Numbered from the stretch's first letter, positions 4,913 through 13,183 are shown. The stretch: 17,815 nt of DNA from Planctomycetota bacterium (GCA_003671065.1 QWPU01000020.1:1-17815); one strand, 5' to 3'. Numbers and translations: made by a program. Notes: generated by a model not told the origin, from the letters alone.

Positions 4913-7852
4913 TCAAGGGACTTTGACTGCAACAACAGGCGGAGGCATTTCGATGCGCGTTGCAGGAAGCAGCGCTCCAGTGAAACGGCCATCACGATGA
5001 AGGTCATAGAACACAGTTGCTTCGGCCGCGTGATTGGCCCATGGATACTTTTCGCGCGCGAGACGAACCGCGAGATCACGCGCTCCTTCATCGAGCTTGT
5101 ACTTCGCGTGTTGGACTCGCGCATTCGCTGCGCCCTCAACATCCCCAAGCGCTTCACACGCGCGCACCATGAACCACCATGTCGTCGCTTGCTCAGGGTC
5201 AACCGCAAGAGACGCTTCACTCATCGCCTTCGATTCGCGCGCGCGCTCAAGCGACGCGGCGTCGCCACGCGTCAGTTGTGAAAGTTCGAGCAAGGTCTCG
5301 GCGCACTCGTTGAGCGCGCGCGTGTCGATCGAGAAATCGAAACCGCTTTCGCGCGCGCCTGCAAAGTCGGTGGCGAGCACGCGACGAAAACCTGTGATTG
5401 CCTGCGCGAAATTGCCGTTTTGCTTGTCGACGAGCGCGGTGAAATAGGTGATGACCCACGGATGAGCGGGTGTTGCGCCACTTGCTGCCGCACTACTCGC
5501 TCGCTCAAGCGAACGCGCAGCATCCTCGAGCCTACCCTCGCGAATCTGCAGTCGCGCTTGCGCCAACGCGCCAGCCGCAGGCGTCGAAGTTTCCACAATT
5601 GCAAACGCATCTTCTGCTTGACGCAGCGCACCACGCCCCGCGCCACGATCGGCTTCACGGAAGAGTCCAATGCCGTAGTCATACATTCGCTGCCACGGTG
5701 GAAACGCTTTCGCTGCAACCGTCGTCGCGCCGTGAACCGTTCCATCGCGCGCGCGCACAGGGAGCGTCACTGCATCGCGCGTGAGAATCATCACCGGCAA
5801 ATCATTGACGCGTTCGGCGCCGTAGACGAACTGCATGTATGTCGTATCAAACTTTCGATAGCGCACTTCGGTTTCAAGATCGATCGGCCCCGCTGCGTCA
5901 TCGGGCACATGCAAGACAAGATGCGTGACATCACCCGCGCCTGGCGGGATCTGATTGTTGTAGAGCGCGAGAAAGATGTCTTGCGGGTTGCGGCGATCGA
6001 TGCGGTTGCCTTCGCGATCAATGACGAATGCGTTGAATGTGCGCGACCACGGATCAAGCGCGCCGTAGTTGCCGAGCGCGCCGATGGTGCCGAGTTCTCG
6101 CGGACCATCCTTTGATTCGATCGACGCGCGCGCGTACAGCCACGCTTCGTTGGAATCAGCAGTGCCTTGCGTGAATTCGTGACCGATGTCGAGCGTGCGC
6201 ACAACGACTTCAAGCAGATAGGTTTGACCCGCATCAAGCACGGGAAGTTCAGGGTTAATCACGCGGAGTGCACCGTCAATCTTGCCGCCTTCGCGCACGG
6301 CAAAGAGATCGACGCGCAATGTCTTGGCGTTGAACTTCGCTGCAGACGCGAGCACGAGTTTGTGCGCTTGCACAGCAGTTTCAGTACGCATCGCTTCAGA
6401 CAACTCGTGACTCTCAGCGCCTGGAAGCATGGCACTCGCGCTCATGTCAGTCAGAGCGGACAGCGCCGTATTCGCGCTGGCAAACTCATGCGTGAGCACC
6501 GAGCGCACACCGCTTCCATCACGATCACGCGCAGCGAAATCATTGCTCGCGATCGACGGCATGTGACAAGTGTTGCAAGTCGGCGCGGCCTGGGGTGGGT
6601 AGTACCAACCGAGCACTCCGTGACCACTTCGACCTGAATACAAGAACGAGTCGTAGTGATCTTGCCCGCGCAACCACTTGTAATCATTGAGCGCTTCAGG
6701 CAAGAACACTTTGTGACACGCCCCACAGAACTCATTCGATCGATGCACTTCAGGCTTCAAGAATGTGCGCTTGTGAAACGACGGCTTTGCTTTGATGAGT
6801 TGGCTCGATGTCCACGCAAGCAACGGCGAATCGTTGAACGCCAGCGGGTAGTGCGGGCTCTGCTCGATGGTGTAATCACCGTTGCCGCGCGGGCTATCAA
6901 TCGAAACAATGCCGTGACACACGGTGCAGGTGATGCTGGCGCGGCCGAGTGGATCGTTGGCGATGTCGTAGTTGGGATCGTCCCACTTCGTAAGTTCAAA
7001 CGCGCCGGAAAAAAACGGCACAGGATCGTGGCAACCCGCGCAAAACCGTGCGTCGTGAACAGAGCCTTCGCGCTCGAACGCTTGCTTGCGCGTCTCGCGA
7101 ACGCTCGCCGCATAGAGCGGATTGTTGAACGAACTTGACGCGTGCGCGGAATGCGCCCATGAATGCACGACATCTTGATGGCATTCAAGGCAGTACTCAT
7201 TCGCCATCATGCCTTTGGCTGGAATGAAGCCGCCAGTCGAGGTCTTCGACAGCGATGGCTCGAAGTACTGGTTGCCTTCCGTTGGTAACACAAGTGCGGC
7301 TGCTGGCGTCATCAGATGAAAGCCAACGGCGGCGATCGACGCGACGACAGCAACAGCGGACCAACGCAGGCCGATGGCCCACTTGATGCGTCGGCCTGAG
7401 AGACGATGCACGACGAAGAGCCACACCGCCGCGAGCGGCGCGATCACATGCGCCCAATACACGACCTCTCGCAGCGCAGGTTCACGAATACCGATCGTGC
7501 TTCCCATCAGTTCAACGCGCGTGAGTGCGACGCCCGTCAGCAACAGCACGATCGACGCCACAAAGGTCGCGATGCCCGCCGCGATCGCGCGTGGATTCGG
7601 ACGCGACGAAACATTTCGCCAGTGCAGCGCGCCAAAGATGATGGTCGGAATGATGATCGCGAAACCAAGCACCAGATGCGCGAGGAAGTTCCACAAGTAG
7701 AACTGTCCTTGCAGCGTGATTCCCGACTTCCACTCAAGAAAGGTAATCGACGAGAGATACACGCTGTTGACAACAAGCAGCGCAAACAAGCCAAAAACGG
7801 CTGCAAGCAACCACTTCAAACGGGGACCAACGGCGGGGCGAAACTTCGTCAC
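4913..7852 (-). CDS. Membrane multiheme cytochrome: b-type helix bundle, five c hemes, TPR tail
   Basis: The 979-residue protein has three parts. Residues 1-180 form five transmembrane helices (about 15-37, 52-76, 90-112, 130-150 and 163-180). With the N-terminus inside, H59 (helix 2) and H135 (helix 4) lie near the periplasmic face, and H77 and H149 near the cytoplasmic face, as expected for two bis-His b hemes. Residues 200-690 are periplasmic and hold five CxxCH c-heme sites: CLECH 221, CAGCH 271, CTVCH 309, CGACH 376 and CNTCH 426. These are followed by a conserved beta-rich block with IGHEFTQGTADSNEAWL, all resembling the cytochrome c554 family. Residues 700-960 are TPR-like helices ending LAREKYPWANHAAEATVFYDL. 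It probably passes electrons between the membrane quinone pool and periplasmic partners; direction and substrate are unknown. It starts with GTG, weakly preceded by AGGG, 21 bp after the lipoprotein gene. Confidence 0.9.
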   Translation of the reverse strand: MTKFRPAVGPRLKWLLAAVFGLFALLVVNSVYLSSITFLEWKSGITLQGQFYLWNFLAHLVLGFAIIIPTIIFGALHWRNVSSRPNPRAIAAGIATFVASIVLLLTGVALTRVELMGSTIGIREPALREVVYWAHVIAPLAAVWLFVVHRLSGRRIKWAIGLRWSAVAVVASIAAVGFHLMTPAAALVLPTEGNQYFEPSLSKTSTGGFIPAKGMMANEYCLECHQDVVHSWAHSAHASSSFNNPLYAASVRETRKQAFEREGSVHDARFCAGCHDPVPFFSGAFELTKWDDPNYDIANDPLGRASITCTVCHGIVSIDSPRGNGDYTIEQSPHYPLAFNDSPLLAWTSSQLIKAKPSFHKRTFLKPEVHRSNEFCGACHKVFLPEALNDYKWLRGQDHYDSFLYSGRSGHGVLGWYYPPQAAPTCNTCHMPSIASNDFAARDRDGSGVRSVLTHEFASANTALSALTDMSASAMLPGAESHELSEAMRTETAVQAHKLVLASAAKFNAKTLRVDLFAVREGGKIDGALRVINPELPVLDAGQTYLLEVVVRTLDIGHEFTQGTADSNEAWLYARASIESKDGPRELGTIGALGNYGALDPWSRTFNAFVIDREGNRIDRRNPQDIFLALYNNQIPPGAGDVTHLVLHVPDDAAGPIDLETEVRYRKFDTTYMQFVYGAERVNDLPVMILTRDAVTLPVRARDGTVHGATTVAAKAFPPWQRMYDYGIGLFREADRGAGRGALRQAEDAFAIVETSTPAAGALAQARLQIREGRLEDAARSLERASSAAASGATPAHPWVITYFTALVDKQNGNFAQAITGFRRVLATDFAGARESGFDFSIDTRALNECAETLLELSQLTRGDAASLERARESKAMSEASLAVDPEQATTWWFMVRACEALGDVEGAANARVQHAKYKLDEGARDLAVRLAREKYPWANHAAEATVFYDLHRDGRFTGALLPATRIEMPPPVVAVKVP

Positions 7853-7873
7853 GGGGTGAACCCTATCGGCAAT

Positions 7874-10800
7874 TCAGCGTCCGCCCATTGGACGGGTCCG
7901 CAATTTTTCTCGGAGCGCAGAGTTGCGCGGCGCTTCACTCGCGAGCGACGGAAGTGGTTCAATCGTCTCGCCATCCTTCGTGAACAGATCCATATCTTTG
8001 CACCAACCAGCGGTGACGAGGATGTAGCGTCGCGTCGTGCCTGGTTGCTGCTCAATCGAAGGCGCGCGAAAGTGCAACGCGATTTCTTCGCCAGGACCAA
8101 AGACCGCGAGCGCATCATCATCAACCGTGAGCAGTTCACGCACATCGCCAAGCTCGGTGTACATGCCGTATTGAAAACGACAATCCCAGAGTGGCAGCAT
8201 GATGCTTCGGTCGTAGAACGGTCGCTTCTGCGCGAAAGTAGAGCGTTTCGCGAAACCAACTGACGCGAGATTCGCGCGCGTGAGTTCGCACTCCACGATC
8301 GAAACGGGCAGCGCCTCACGATCAATCAGACGCACGCTGTCGAAGTAAATCTCCATCGTGGTGCGCATGCGTAACGCAGTCGTTCCTTTGGGCAACGCGT
8401 GCTTTGGAATCGGCAGCGCCATGCGCCGCGGCATTCCTGCGGGGTAACCCCACTCAGTCACGAGTGTTGTCCATGAACCGTCAGCGGCGCGCGCTTCCAA
8501 ACTCGGCGCTGTGTACTTCGCGCCCGCTTGCCATGCAGCGAACATGGTTTGGCAATAGGGATATTCAACCCAACCGTCGATCACAAGCCACGGATCGTTG
8601 AGCGTGTCGATCGAGGGTTCGGACGCAAGGTCGAATTCAAGCTCGATCGTGTGCTCGCCCGCAAGCCGACCAATGAAGCGCGAATCAAGCGCACCTGGAT
8701 CGAGCGCGACTCCATCAACCGCAGCAAGTGCGGCGTTCGCCGTCGGCATGAACTCGCGCTGCCATGCGACGATCTCGCCCGTTGGCGCGGCACCAGCGAT
8801 GCTCAAACGCTCATCAGGCGCGATGTTCCAACCAGCAGGCAGATCAATCGCGCGAAGTCGCACAGAGTCAAGCATGCACGACTCTTCCATCGGTTCTGCA
8901 ATCGCGAGTGCGAGTGTTCCACCCGCTTGTTCAACGAGCGCGCCCGAAGGCAACACCAACACTTCCCAGGGACGCGGAGTGCTGTACACGCCTGGTTCCA
9001 AGAGATATCCGAGTCCGCCAACTCCGAGCACATCGGTGACGAAACTCATGCGTGTGCCGTCAAACGCAAACACCACTGGACACGATGAAATCTGTCGTTG
9101 CGTTTCAGTGATGCGGTGCAATTCGTTTGCAGCCATCGCGATTTCACTTTGCAACACGCCGTCAGACCATTCGATATCGAGGAAGTCAACGCCTGCAGCA
9201 ATACCTCGATCAGCGCCCAACGCAAGCGTGTTGCCACCAACACCAATCGACACAGGCGCAAGCGATTGACCGCGGCCCGAATGACTGCGAAATGTTTGAC
9301 CGCCAATCCAAGTGCTGCCTACGCGCGCGGCGTAACTCGTTCCGATGCCACTGGTGTTTGAACGCATCGATTGCGATGGATCATCGCGACCGCGAAAGTC
9401 CGCGGCCATGTACGGCGCGCGGCTTGGATGCGGGGTGCGAATGAGCGGACCCTTGCCCGTGCGCAGCGCAAGCAGCGACGGACCGTGAACAGGATCAATG
9501 GTGATGAGTTGCGAATGCACGACACCATCGGCCACAGGAAGCGACGCGAGTTCCCGCCCCGCTTCATCAAGAATCGCAATTGATTTGGATTGCGCGAGCA
9601 CCAGTTCCATCACGCCATCACCGTTGAGATCACTGAACTCCATGTCAATCCGTGCCGACGGCGTGATCGGCACCGCGCGCGCGGGAAACTGCAAATAGCT
9701 CGTGGTTGCAAGCACTAAACGGCGCAACGGCAGATCCGCGATTTCAACAAACGCCGCGGTTATCGCAGGTTCAGCAAGTTGTTTCTCGCTGATGCCCGCG
9801 GTCGTTCCTGGAATCCAAGTCCAGTCGCGGTGATTGAGGAAGAGATCATGCGGAGGATGTTCATTGAGCACGAAGATGTCAGCATCGCGGTCGTAATCGA
9901 AATCACCGACGATGACGGCGCGCGCAAAGCGACCTTCGACGGCGACGCGCGCGTCGACTCCGATCGAACGGAATGTCCCATCGCCGTTGTTGGCGAGCAA
10001 TTCGTTGAGTCCTTCGCGCGAGATCAAGTAGAGATCGAGATCACCATCATGATCAAGATCCGCAAGCGCACCGTCGATGCATGTGGTCGTCTCACCCGCT
10101 GCCCGTGCGGCGAGCGTGACATCTTCAAAACTCCCGTCGCTCAATGCAAGTAGCAATCGATTGCCACCGTTGCGACAGACATACGCATCCACACGACCAT
10201 CCGCATTGATGTCGCCCATCAACAACGATGAAATGTAGGGGCCCGCGAGTTCGCCAAACGAATGACCAGGCTGCGCGTCGAAACTTCCATCTTCGCGTTG
10301 CAGCAATACCAGTGCTTGTTCTTCATCCGAGCCATCTTCCCCGCGAGCAGTCACGCCGCGCACGATGATGATGTCGAGCCTCGCATCGTTGTTGAGGTCC
10401 GCGCTCACCGCGTGCTGCTCAATGTCTGATGACCATTGCGGGTCATAGCCCTCGGGCCAATGCACGGTCAATTCACGCTCGTCTGCAAAGTAGGGTCCGC
10501 GCGACGATGCGATCACACTCTTCGGCGGAGTGGGTCCAACGACAGCAAGTGCAAACGGACCCAATCGCGTGTACTTGAATTCGGCGCTTGTGGCGCGCGG
10601 ATTTTTCGCAAGTGTTTCGAAGGATGCGAGCGCGGACTCCGCTTGATCATCCTTGCCGAGTTTGCGCGCGCAGCGTTGAATTCCTAACTGCGCGCTCTTG
10701 AGCAGAGGGTTGCAATCGCTAGCGCGTTCGTAGTACTCAAGCGCTTTGGTTGCATCGCCTGCTTGTTCGATGGCTTGCCCTGCGAAGTACTGCACGAAGG

Positions 10801-11278
10801 CGTCATCACTGCGCGCAGTCGCAACAAGTGTGAGCATCGCAACCGCTTCACTAGCGCGGCCGAGATAGAGCTGACAGAGACCAGTGCAATACTGCGCGCG
10901 CAGCGTGAGATCCTTCGACGGCTTCGTTGCAATGAACGCAGCGAGTAGTTTGATCGCATCTTCTTGCGCGCCATCGTGCGAGCCGTTGAGTGTGGCAATC
11001 GCTTGATCAAGCGCGGCCTCAGCTGGCGCGTTGGGAGCCTTCGCAATGCGCTCGAAGACAACAGCGGCCTGCGTGAAATCGAACTTCCCCATGAGGCCGA
11101 CGCCTTCATTGAGCGCTTGCAGTGCCACGGCATTCGTGCTCGTCGCGGAGGTCAGGTCCTGCGTTGTCGCGTCGCGTGCGGGATCGTTCGCGGGATCACA
11201 CGCAAGCAGCGCGAGTGAGGCGATAACGCCACCAAAAGTAGCGCGTCCAATGAGCAATGTCCAAAGCGAATTTCGCAT
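7874..11278 (-). CDS. Lipoprotein with TPR, FG-GAP repeats and ASPIC/UnbV domain (CRTAC1-like)
   Basis: The protein has 1134 residues. The signal peptide ends in a lipobox LLAC with the acylated cysteine at 27; the next residue is Asp, which in E. coli would retain a lipoprotein in the inner membrane. TPR-like helices cover about 45-215 (for example DATKALEYYERASDCNPLLKSA). FG-GAP calcium loops occur near 292 (DLNNDARLD), 355 (DINADGRVD), 406 (DLDHDGDLD), 458 (DFDYDRDAD) and 548 (DLNGDG). An ASPIC/UnbV region lies at about 642-706 (ARVGSTWIGGQTF, GRGQSLAPVSIGVGG, DFLDIEWSDG). The last 430 residues contain conserved aromatic stretches (DGWVEYPYCQTMFAAWQAGA, EWGYPAGMPRRMALP, TTMEIYFDSVRLIDRE) suggestive of a beta-sandwich or ligand-binding domain that I cannot name. 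The gene sits between a Tat-exported hydrolase and the multiheme cytochrome. A role as a surface scaffold or redox partner for the cytochrome is inferred from context. Confidence 0.88.
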   Translation of the reverse strand: MRNSLWTLLIGRATFGGVIASLALLACDPANDPARDATTQDLTSATSTNAVALQALNEGVGLMGKFDFTQAAVVFERIAKAPNAPAEAALDQAIATLNGSHDGAQEDAIKLLAAFIATKPSKDLTLRAQYCTGLCQLYLGRASEAVAMLTLVATARSDDAFVQYFAGQAIEQAGDATKALEYYERASDCNPLLKSAQLGIQRCARKLGKDDQAESALASFETLAKNPRATSAEFKYTRLGPFALAVVGPTPPKSVIASSRGPYFADERELTVHWPEGYDPQWSSDIEQHAVSADLNNDARLDIIIVRGVTARGEDGSDEEQALVLLQREDGSFDAQPGHSFGELAGPYISSLLMGDINADGRVDAYVCRNGGNRLLLALSDGSFEDVTLAARAAGETTTCIDGALADLDHDGDLDLYLISREGLNELLANNGDGTFRSIGVDARVAVEGRFARAVIVGDFDYDRDADIFVLNEHPPHDLFLNHRDWTWIPGTTAGISEKQLAEPAITAAFVEIADLPLRRLVLATTSYLQFPARAVPITPSARIDMEFSDLNGDGVMELVLAQSKSIAILDEAGRELASLPVADGVVHSQLITIDPVHGPSLLALRTGKGPLIRTPHPSRAPYMAADFRGRDDPSQSMRSNTSGIGTSYAARVGSTWIGGQTFRSHSGRGQSLAPVSIGVGGNTLALGADRGIAAGVDFLDIEWSDGVLQSEIAMAANELHRITETQRQISSCPVVFAFDGTRMSFVTDVLGVGGLGYLLEPGVYSTPRPWEVLVLPSGALVEQAGGTLALAIAEPMEESCMLDSVRLRAIDLPAGWNIAPDERLSIAGAAPTGEIVAWQREFMPTANAALAAVDGVALDPGALDSRFIGRLAGEHTIELEFDLASEPSIDTLNDPWLVIDGWVEYPYCQTMFAAWQAGAKYTAPSLEARAADGSWTTLVTEWGYPAGMPRRMALPIPKHALPKGTTALRMRTTMEIYFDSVRLIDREALPVSIVECELTRANLASVGFAKRSTFAQKRPFYDRSIMLPLWDCRFQYGMYTELGDVRELLTVDDDALAVFGPGEEIALHFRAPSIEQQPGTTRRYILVTAGWCKDMDLFTKDGETIEPLPSLASEAPRNSALREKLRTRPMGGR

Positions 11279-11284
11279 CGATGC

Positions 11285-11290
11285 ACTCTA
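11285..11290 (-). promoter_or_regulatory. Putative -10 element upstream of the CRTAC1-type lipoprotein
   Basis: TAGAGT on the minus strand ends 6 nt before the ATG at 11278, leaving no room for a Shine-Dalgarno. In the 56-bp gap after the nitrilase gene this could be an internal, leaderless promoter for the lipoprotein-cytochrome-CRTAC1 genes. A TTGACG further upstream is spaced too far (28 nt) to be its -35. Confidence 0.3.
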
Positions 11291-11334
11291 TGCGAAGCGC
11301 GGAGGCAATCACTCTCAGCGTCAAAAAGAATTGC

Positions 11335-12495
11335 CTACAAACCGCGCTTGGCAAGCGCGATCCGTTCATCGTTGCTTGCGATGGTGATATTCCCGCTGCC
11401 CGCGCGGGGAAATCGCGGAGTCAACGCATACGGGTGAACTTCCGCGCGAAAGTGCGCTCGCATGTCGTGACCGCGACGGCGCTCACGAGCGTCGCGCAAC
11501 GCAGCAATATCAATCGGCGCGACCACCACCTTCTCACCCGCACCAGGATCGGCTTGCGCAAGCACGCGACCATCAAAGTCAATCGCCATCGACCCACCTG
11601 GCCACGAAAACGGCGGATATCCCTCGAAAGTCGCGCCTTGATTGCATGCCAACACATAGGCAGTGTTCTCAATCGCGCGCGCACGATTGATCGTGGTCCA
11701 CCAATCCATCGGCGCCGTCGCGCCCCACGGATCCATGTAAGCGCTCACGCGAATGAGCACCTCCGCACCATTGAACGCGAGTTGCCGAATCGATTCTGGA
11801 AAGAGCCAGTCGTAGCAAATCGCGCAACCGATCTTTCCAATCTCCGTGTCAACAACAGGGAAGGGATTCTCGGTGTAGTTGGGCAAATCGTGCGGACTCG
11901 TGTGCACTTCCCACGGAATCCACGGATTCACTTTTCGATACTTCGCGAGGATGCCGTCGGGTCCAATCAAACATGTCGTGTTGAACACGCAGCCTGGATA
12001 CTTCGCGTCGCGCTCGATGAATGTGCCTGTTTGCACGAAGCATCCAGTCTTCTTCGCGAACGCGTGATAAGCATCGGTGTGCTCATTGGGAAGTTCTACG
12101 GCAAGATGCTCGAGCAATTCTTCGACTGTGAAATACACGGGTGCGGCGTGAGCAAACTCAGGAAACGCGATGAGCCGCACATCGAAGAACGGCGCGTAGC
12201 CTGCAACAGTTTGCTCAGCCATGGCAATCATGCGCGCGACGCGTGCAGGAATTTCCGCACGCGTTTTAGGGTTTTCGAAGGCTGTTTGAATGGCAGCGGC
12301 GTGATAGCGCGGGACATTCGCACGAACGGAAGTCGCAGCGCTCGCAGTTGTGCTCGGCGTCACATCCGCACTCGCGCGGGGACCAAGCGGCAGCGACGCC
12401 GCGACTGACCCCGCAACTGAAACCGCAACCGACCCCACGGCCACCGTGCTAAGAAACTCTCGCCGAGACGAATCGTGTGTTGCAGGATCATTCAT
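11335..12495 (-). CDS. Tat-exported nitrilase-superfamily carbon-nitrogen hydrolase
   Basis: The 386-residue protein begins with a twin-arginine signal (S10-R-R-E-F-L) and a hydrophobic Ala/Val/Ser stretch ending near residue 43, so it is exported folded. The mature part has the nitrilase catalytic triad: E113 in AFPEFAH, K187 in YRKVNPW and C226 in GCAICYDWLFPE. The fold boundary motifs (NTTCLIGPDG, ARAIENTAYVLACNQG, SMAIDFDGRVLAQAD) are also present. The superfamily cleaves nitriles, amides or N-carbamoyl compounds. The CYDW motif differs from the CDDG of aliphatic amidases, and the RRRGHDMRAH tail is closer to nitrilase-type amidohydrolases, but the substrate is not predictable. The ATG at 12495 lies 4 nt after the iscX stop and places the RR motif at the usual distance; ATG 12513 would overlap iscX. 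Periplasmic export of a nitrilase is uncommon and links it to the envelope proteins downstream. Confidence 0.88.
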   Translation of the reverse strand: MNDPATHDSSRREFLSTVAVGSVAVSVAGSVAASLPLGPRASADVTPSTTASAATSVRANVPRYHAAAIQTAFENPKTRAEIPARVARMIAMAEQTVAGYAPFFDVRLIAFPEFAHAAPVYFTVEELLEHLAVELPNEHTDAYHAFAKKTGCFVQTGTFIERDAKYPGCVFNTTCLIGPDGILAKYRKVNPWIPWEVHTSPHDLPNYTENPFPVVDTEIGKIGCAICYDWLFPESIRQLAFNGAEVLIRVSAYMDPWGATAPMDWWTTINRARAIENTAYVLACNQGATFEGYPPFSWPGGSMAIDFDGRVLAQADPGAGEKVVVAPIDIAALRDARERRRGHDMRAHFRAEVHPYALTPRFPRAGSGNITIASNDERIALAKRGL

Positions 12496-12499
12496 CGTT

Positions 12500-12697
12500 C
12501 TAGTCCCGTTCATCAATCCACGCTTCTTGAATCGCTTCCAAGATGCGCTCATTGCACGGATGCCCAGGTTGCTCCGCAAACGCAGGCAACGCGAGCACCA
12601 GTGATTTCAATGTCGGAAAACTCACCTGCGTTGGATCGAAGTCAGGATGCGCGTCAAGCAGCGCTTCTGCGATTGCGGTCACATCAAGCCAATGCAT
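12500..12697 (-). CDS. iscX: IscX, Fe-S cluster assembly regulator
   Basis: The 65-residue protein matches IscX (YfhJ) along its full length: MHWLDVTAIAEALLDAHPDFDP, a central F-P-T-L segment, and the C-terminal NERILEAIQEAWIDERD, which parallels NEKILEAILLVWLDEAE of the E. coli protein as I recall it. IscX is a small acidic winged-helix protein that binds IscS and iron and modulates cluster assembly on IscU. Acidic residues of the presumed iron/IscS face (D19, D21, E59, D62 and E63 approximately) are kept. It follows the ferredoxin gene by 18 bp, the same fdx-iscX order as the end of the E. coli isc operon, but iscS, iscU and hscAB are not in the window. GAGGA at 12704-12708 lies 6 nt before the ATG. 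Confidence 0.92.
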   Translation of the reverse strand: MHWLDVTAIAEALLDAHPDFDPTQVSFPTLKSLVLALPAFAEQPGHPCNERILEAIQEAWIDERD

Positions 12698-12703
12698 CGC
12701 CAG

Positions 12704-12708
12704 TCCTC
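12704..12708 (-). promoter_or_regulatory. Ribosome binding site of iscX
   Basis: GAGGA on the minus strand, 6 nt before the ATG at 12697, in the 18-bp gap after the ferredoxin stop. It is one of the clearest Shine-Dalgarno sequences in the window and fixes the iscX start. Confidence 0.65.
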
Positions 12709-12715
12709 AACAGAG

Positions 12716-13132
12716 TTAGTGGGGAATCTCTTTGACCGCGTTGCGATTCCACGAAGGCACACGAATCACAATCGGCACGCGCTTGCCATCGCCAAGATCT
12801 TTGAGTTCGCACTGGCAGGCAAGGCGCGACGACCGACGAATGCCAGGCGCTTCTTCCACGCGATCCTCTTCTGCTTCGGTCGCTTCATTCACCTGCATCG
12901 AACCTTGTTCGAGATAAATATGACAGGTCGAACAGGCACACACGCCACCGCACGCATGTTCAATGTTGATGCCGTTGTCGATGGCGACTTCAAGCAATGA
13001 TTCATGCTCGCCGCCCATCACTTGCCACTCTTTTTGCCCTGTGCCCGTGAGACCCTCGGGATCTTCCAAGAGAAAGGTGATCGGGATCACATCGGGACCG
13101 TGTTGGTGGCTGTCGTCGCGTTTCAGGTGCAT
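12716..13132 (-). CDS. fdx: ISC-type [2Fe-2S] ferredoxin
   Basis: The 138-residue protein is an adrenodoxin/ISC-class ferredoxin. It has ESLLEVAIDNGINIEHACGG, then cluster ligands C61, C67 and C70 (C-x5-C-x2-C, with an extra C65 inside as in other ISC ferredoxins) and C106 in RLACQCEL. It supplies electrons for cluster assembly on IscU or to other redox enzymes in the cytoplasm. Pairing with iscX supports the ISC assignment. An insertion (GLTGTGQKEWQVMGG) lengthens the N-terminal part, and about 16 residues precede the first beta strand, so the protein is longer than the roughly 110-residue E. coli Fdx. I chose ATG 13132. An in-frame ATG at 13168 would add twelve residues without homology and leave only 15 bp to the divergent rlmN start. 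A -10-like TATCAT (13172 to 13167, minus) would give a leader of about 27 nt. Confidence 0.9.
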   Translation of the reverse strand: MHLKRDDSHQHGPDVIPITFLLEDPEGLTGTGQKEWQVMGGEHESLLEVAIDNGINIEHACGGVCACSTCHIYLEQGSMQVNEATEAEEDRVEEAPGIRRSSRLACQCELKDLGDGKRVPIVIRVPSWNRNAVKEIPH

Positions 13133-13166
13133 GGATTTCTCGAAGCCGCGGTGTGCGGGGGGACGC

Positions 13167-13172
13167 ATGATA
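13167..13172 (-). promoter_or_regulatory. Putative -10 element of the ferredoxin operon
   Basis: TATCAT on the minus strand, 34 nt before the ferredoxin ATG at 13132. It overlaps by 2 nt the -10-like hexamer of the divergent rlmN gene. No clear -35 at 16-18 nt spacing was found. Confidence 0.3.
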
Positions 13173-13176
13173 CGCT
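13168..13176 (+). promoter_or_regulatory. Putative extended -10 element of rlmN
   Basis: TGATACGCT fits TGnTAnnnT and ends 7 nt before the GTG start at 13184, where no Shine-Dalgarno is visible. This suggests a leaderless rlmN transcript. Confidence 0.35.
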
Positions 13177-13183
13177 CTGAGCA

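Noticed and set aside
4913..4915. Selenocysteine or read-through at the cytochrome TGA
   Set aside because: The TGA falls after a complete family-typical C-terminus, no selenocysteine insertion hairpin is obvious, and the downstream gene has its own AGGAG and start codon.
7406..8263. Plus-strand open frame of 285 codons across the cytochrome/lipoprotein junction
   Set aside because: It runs opposite two well-supported genes, has a highly basic composition and no recognisable motif.
11257..12408. Long plus-strand open frame opposite the nitrilase gene
   Set aside because: It is antisense to a gene with a Tat signal and an intact catalytic triad. Its translation is rich in Arg, His and Ser with no domain, as expected for a shadow in CG-rich coding DNA.
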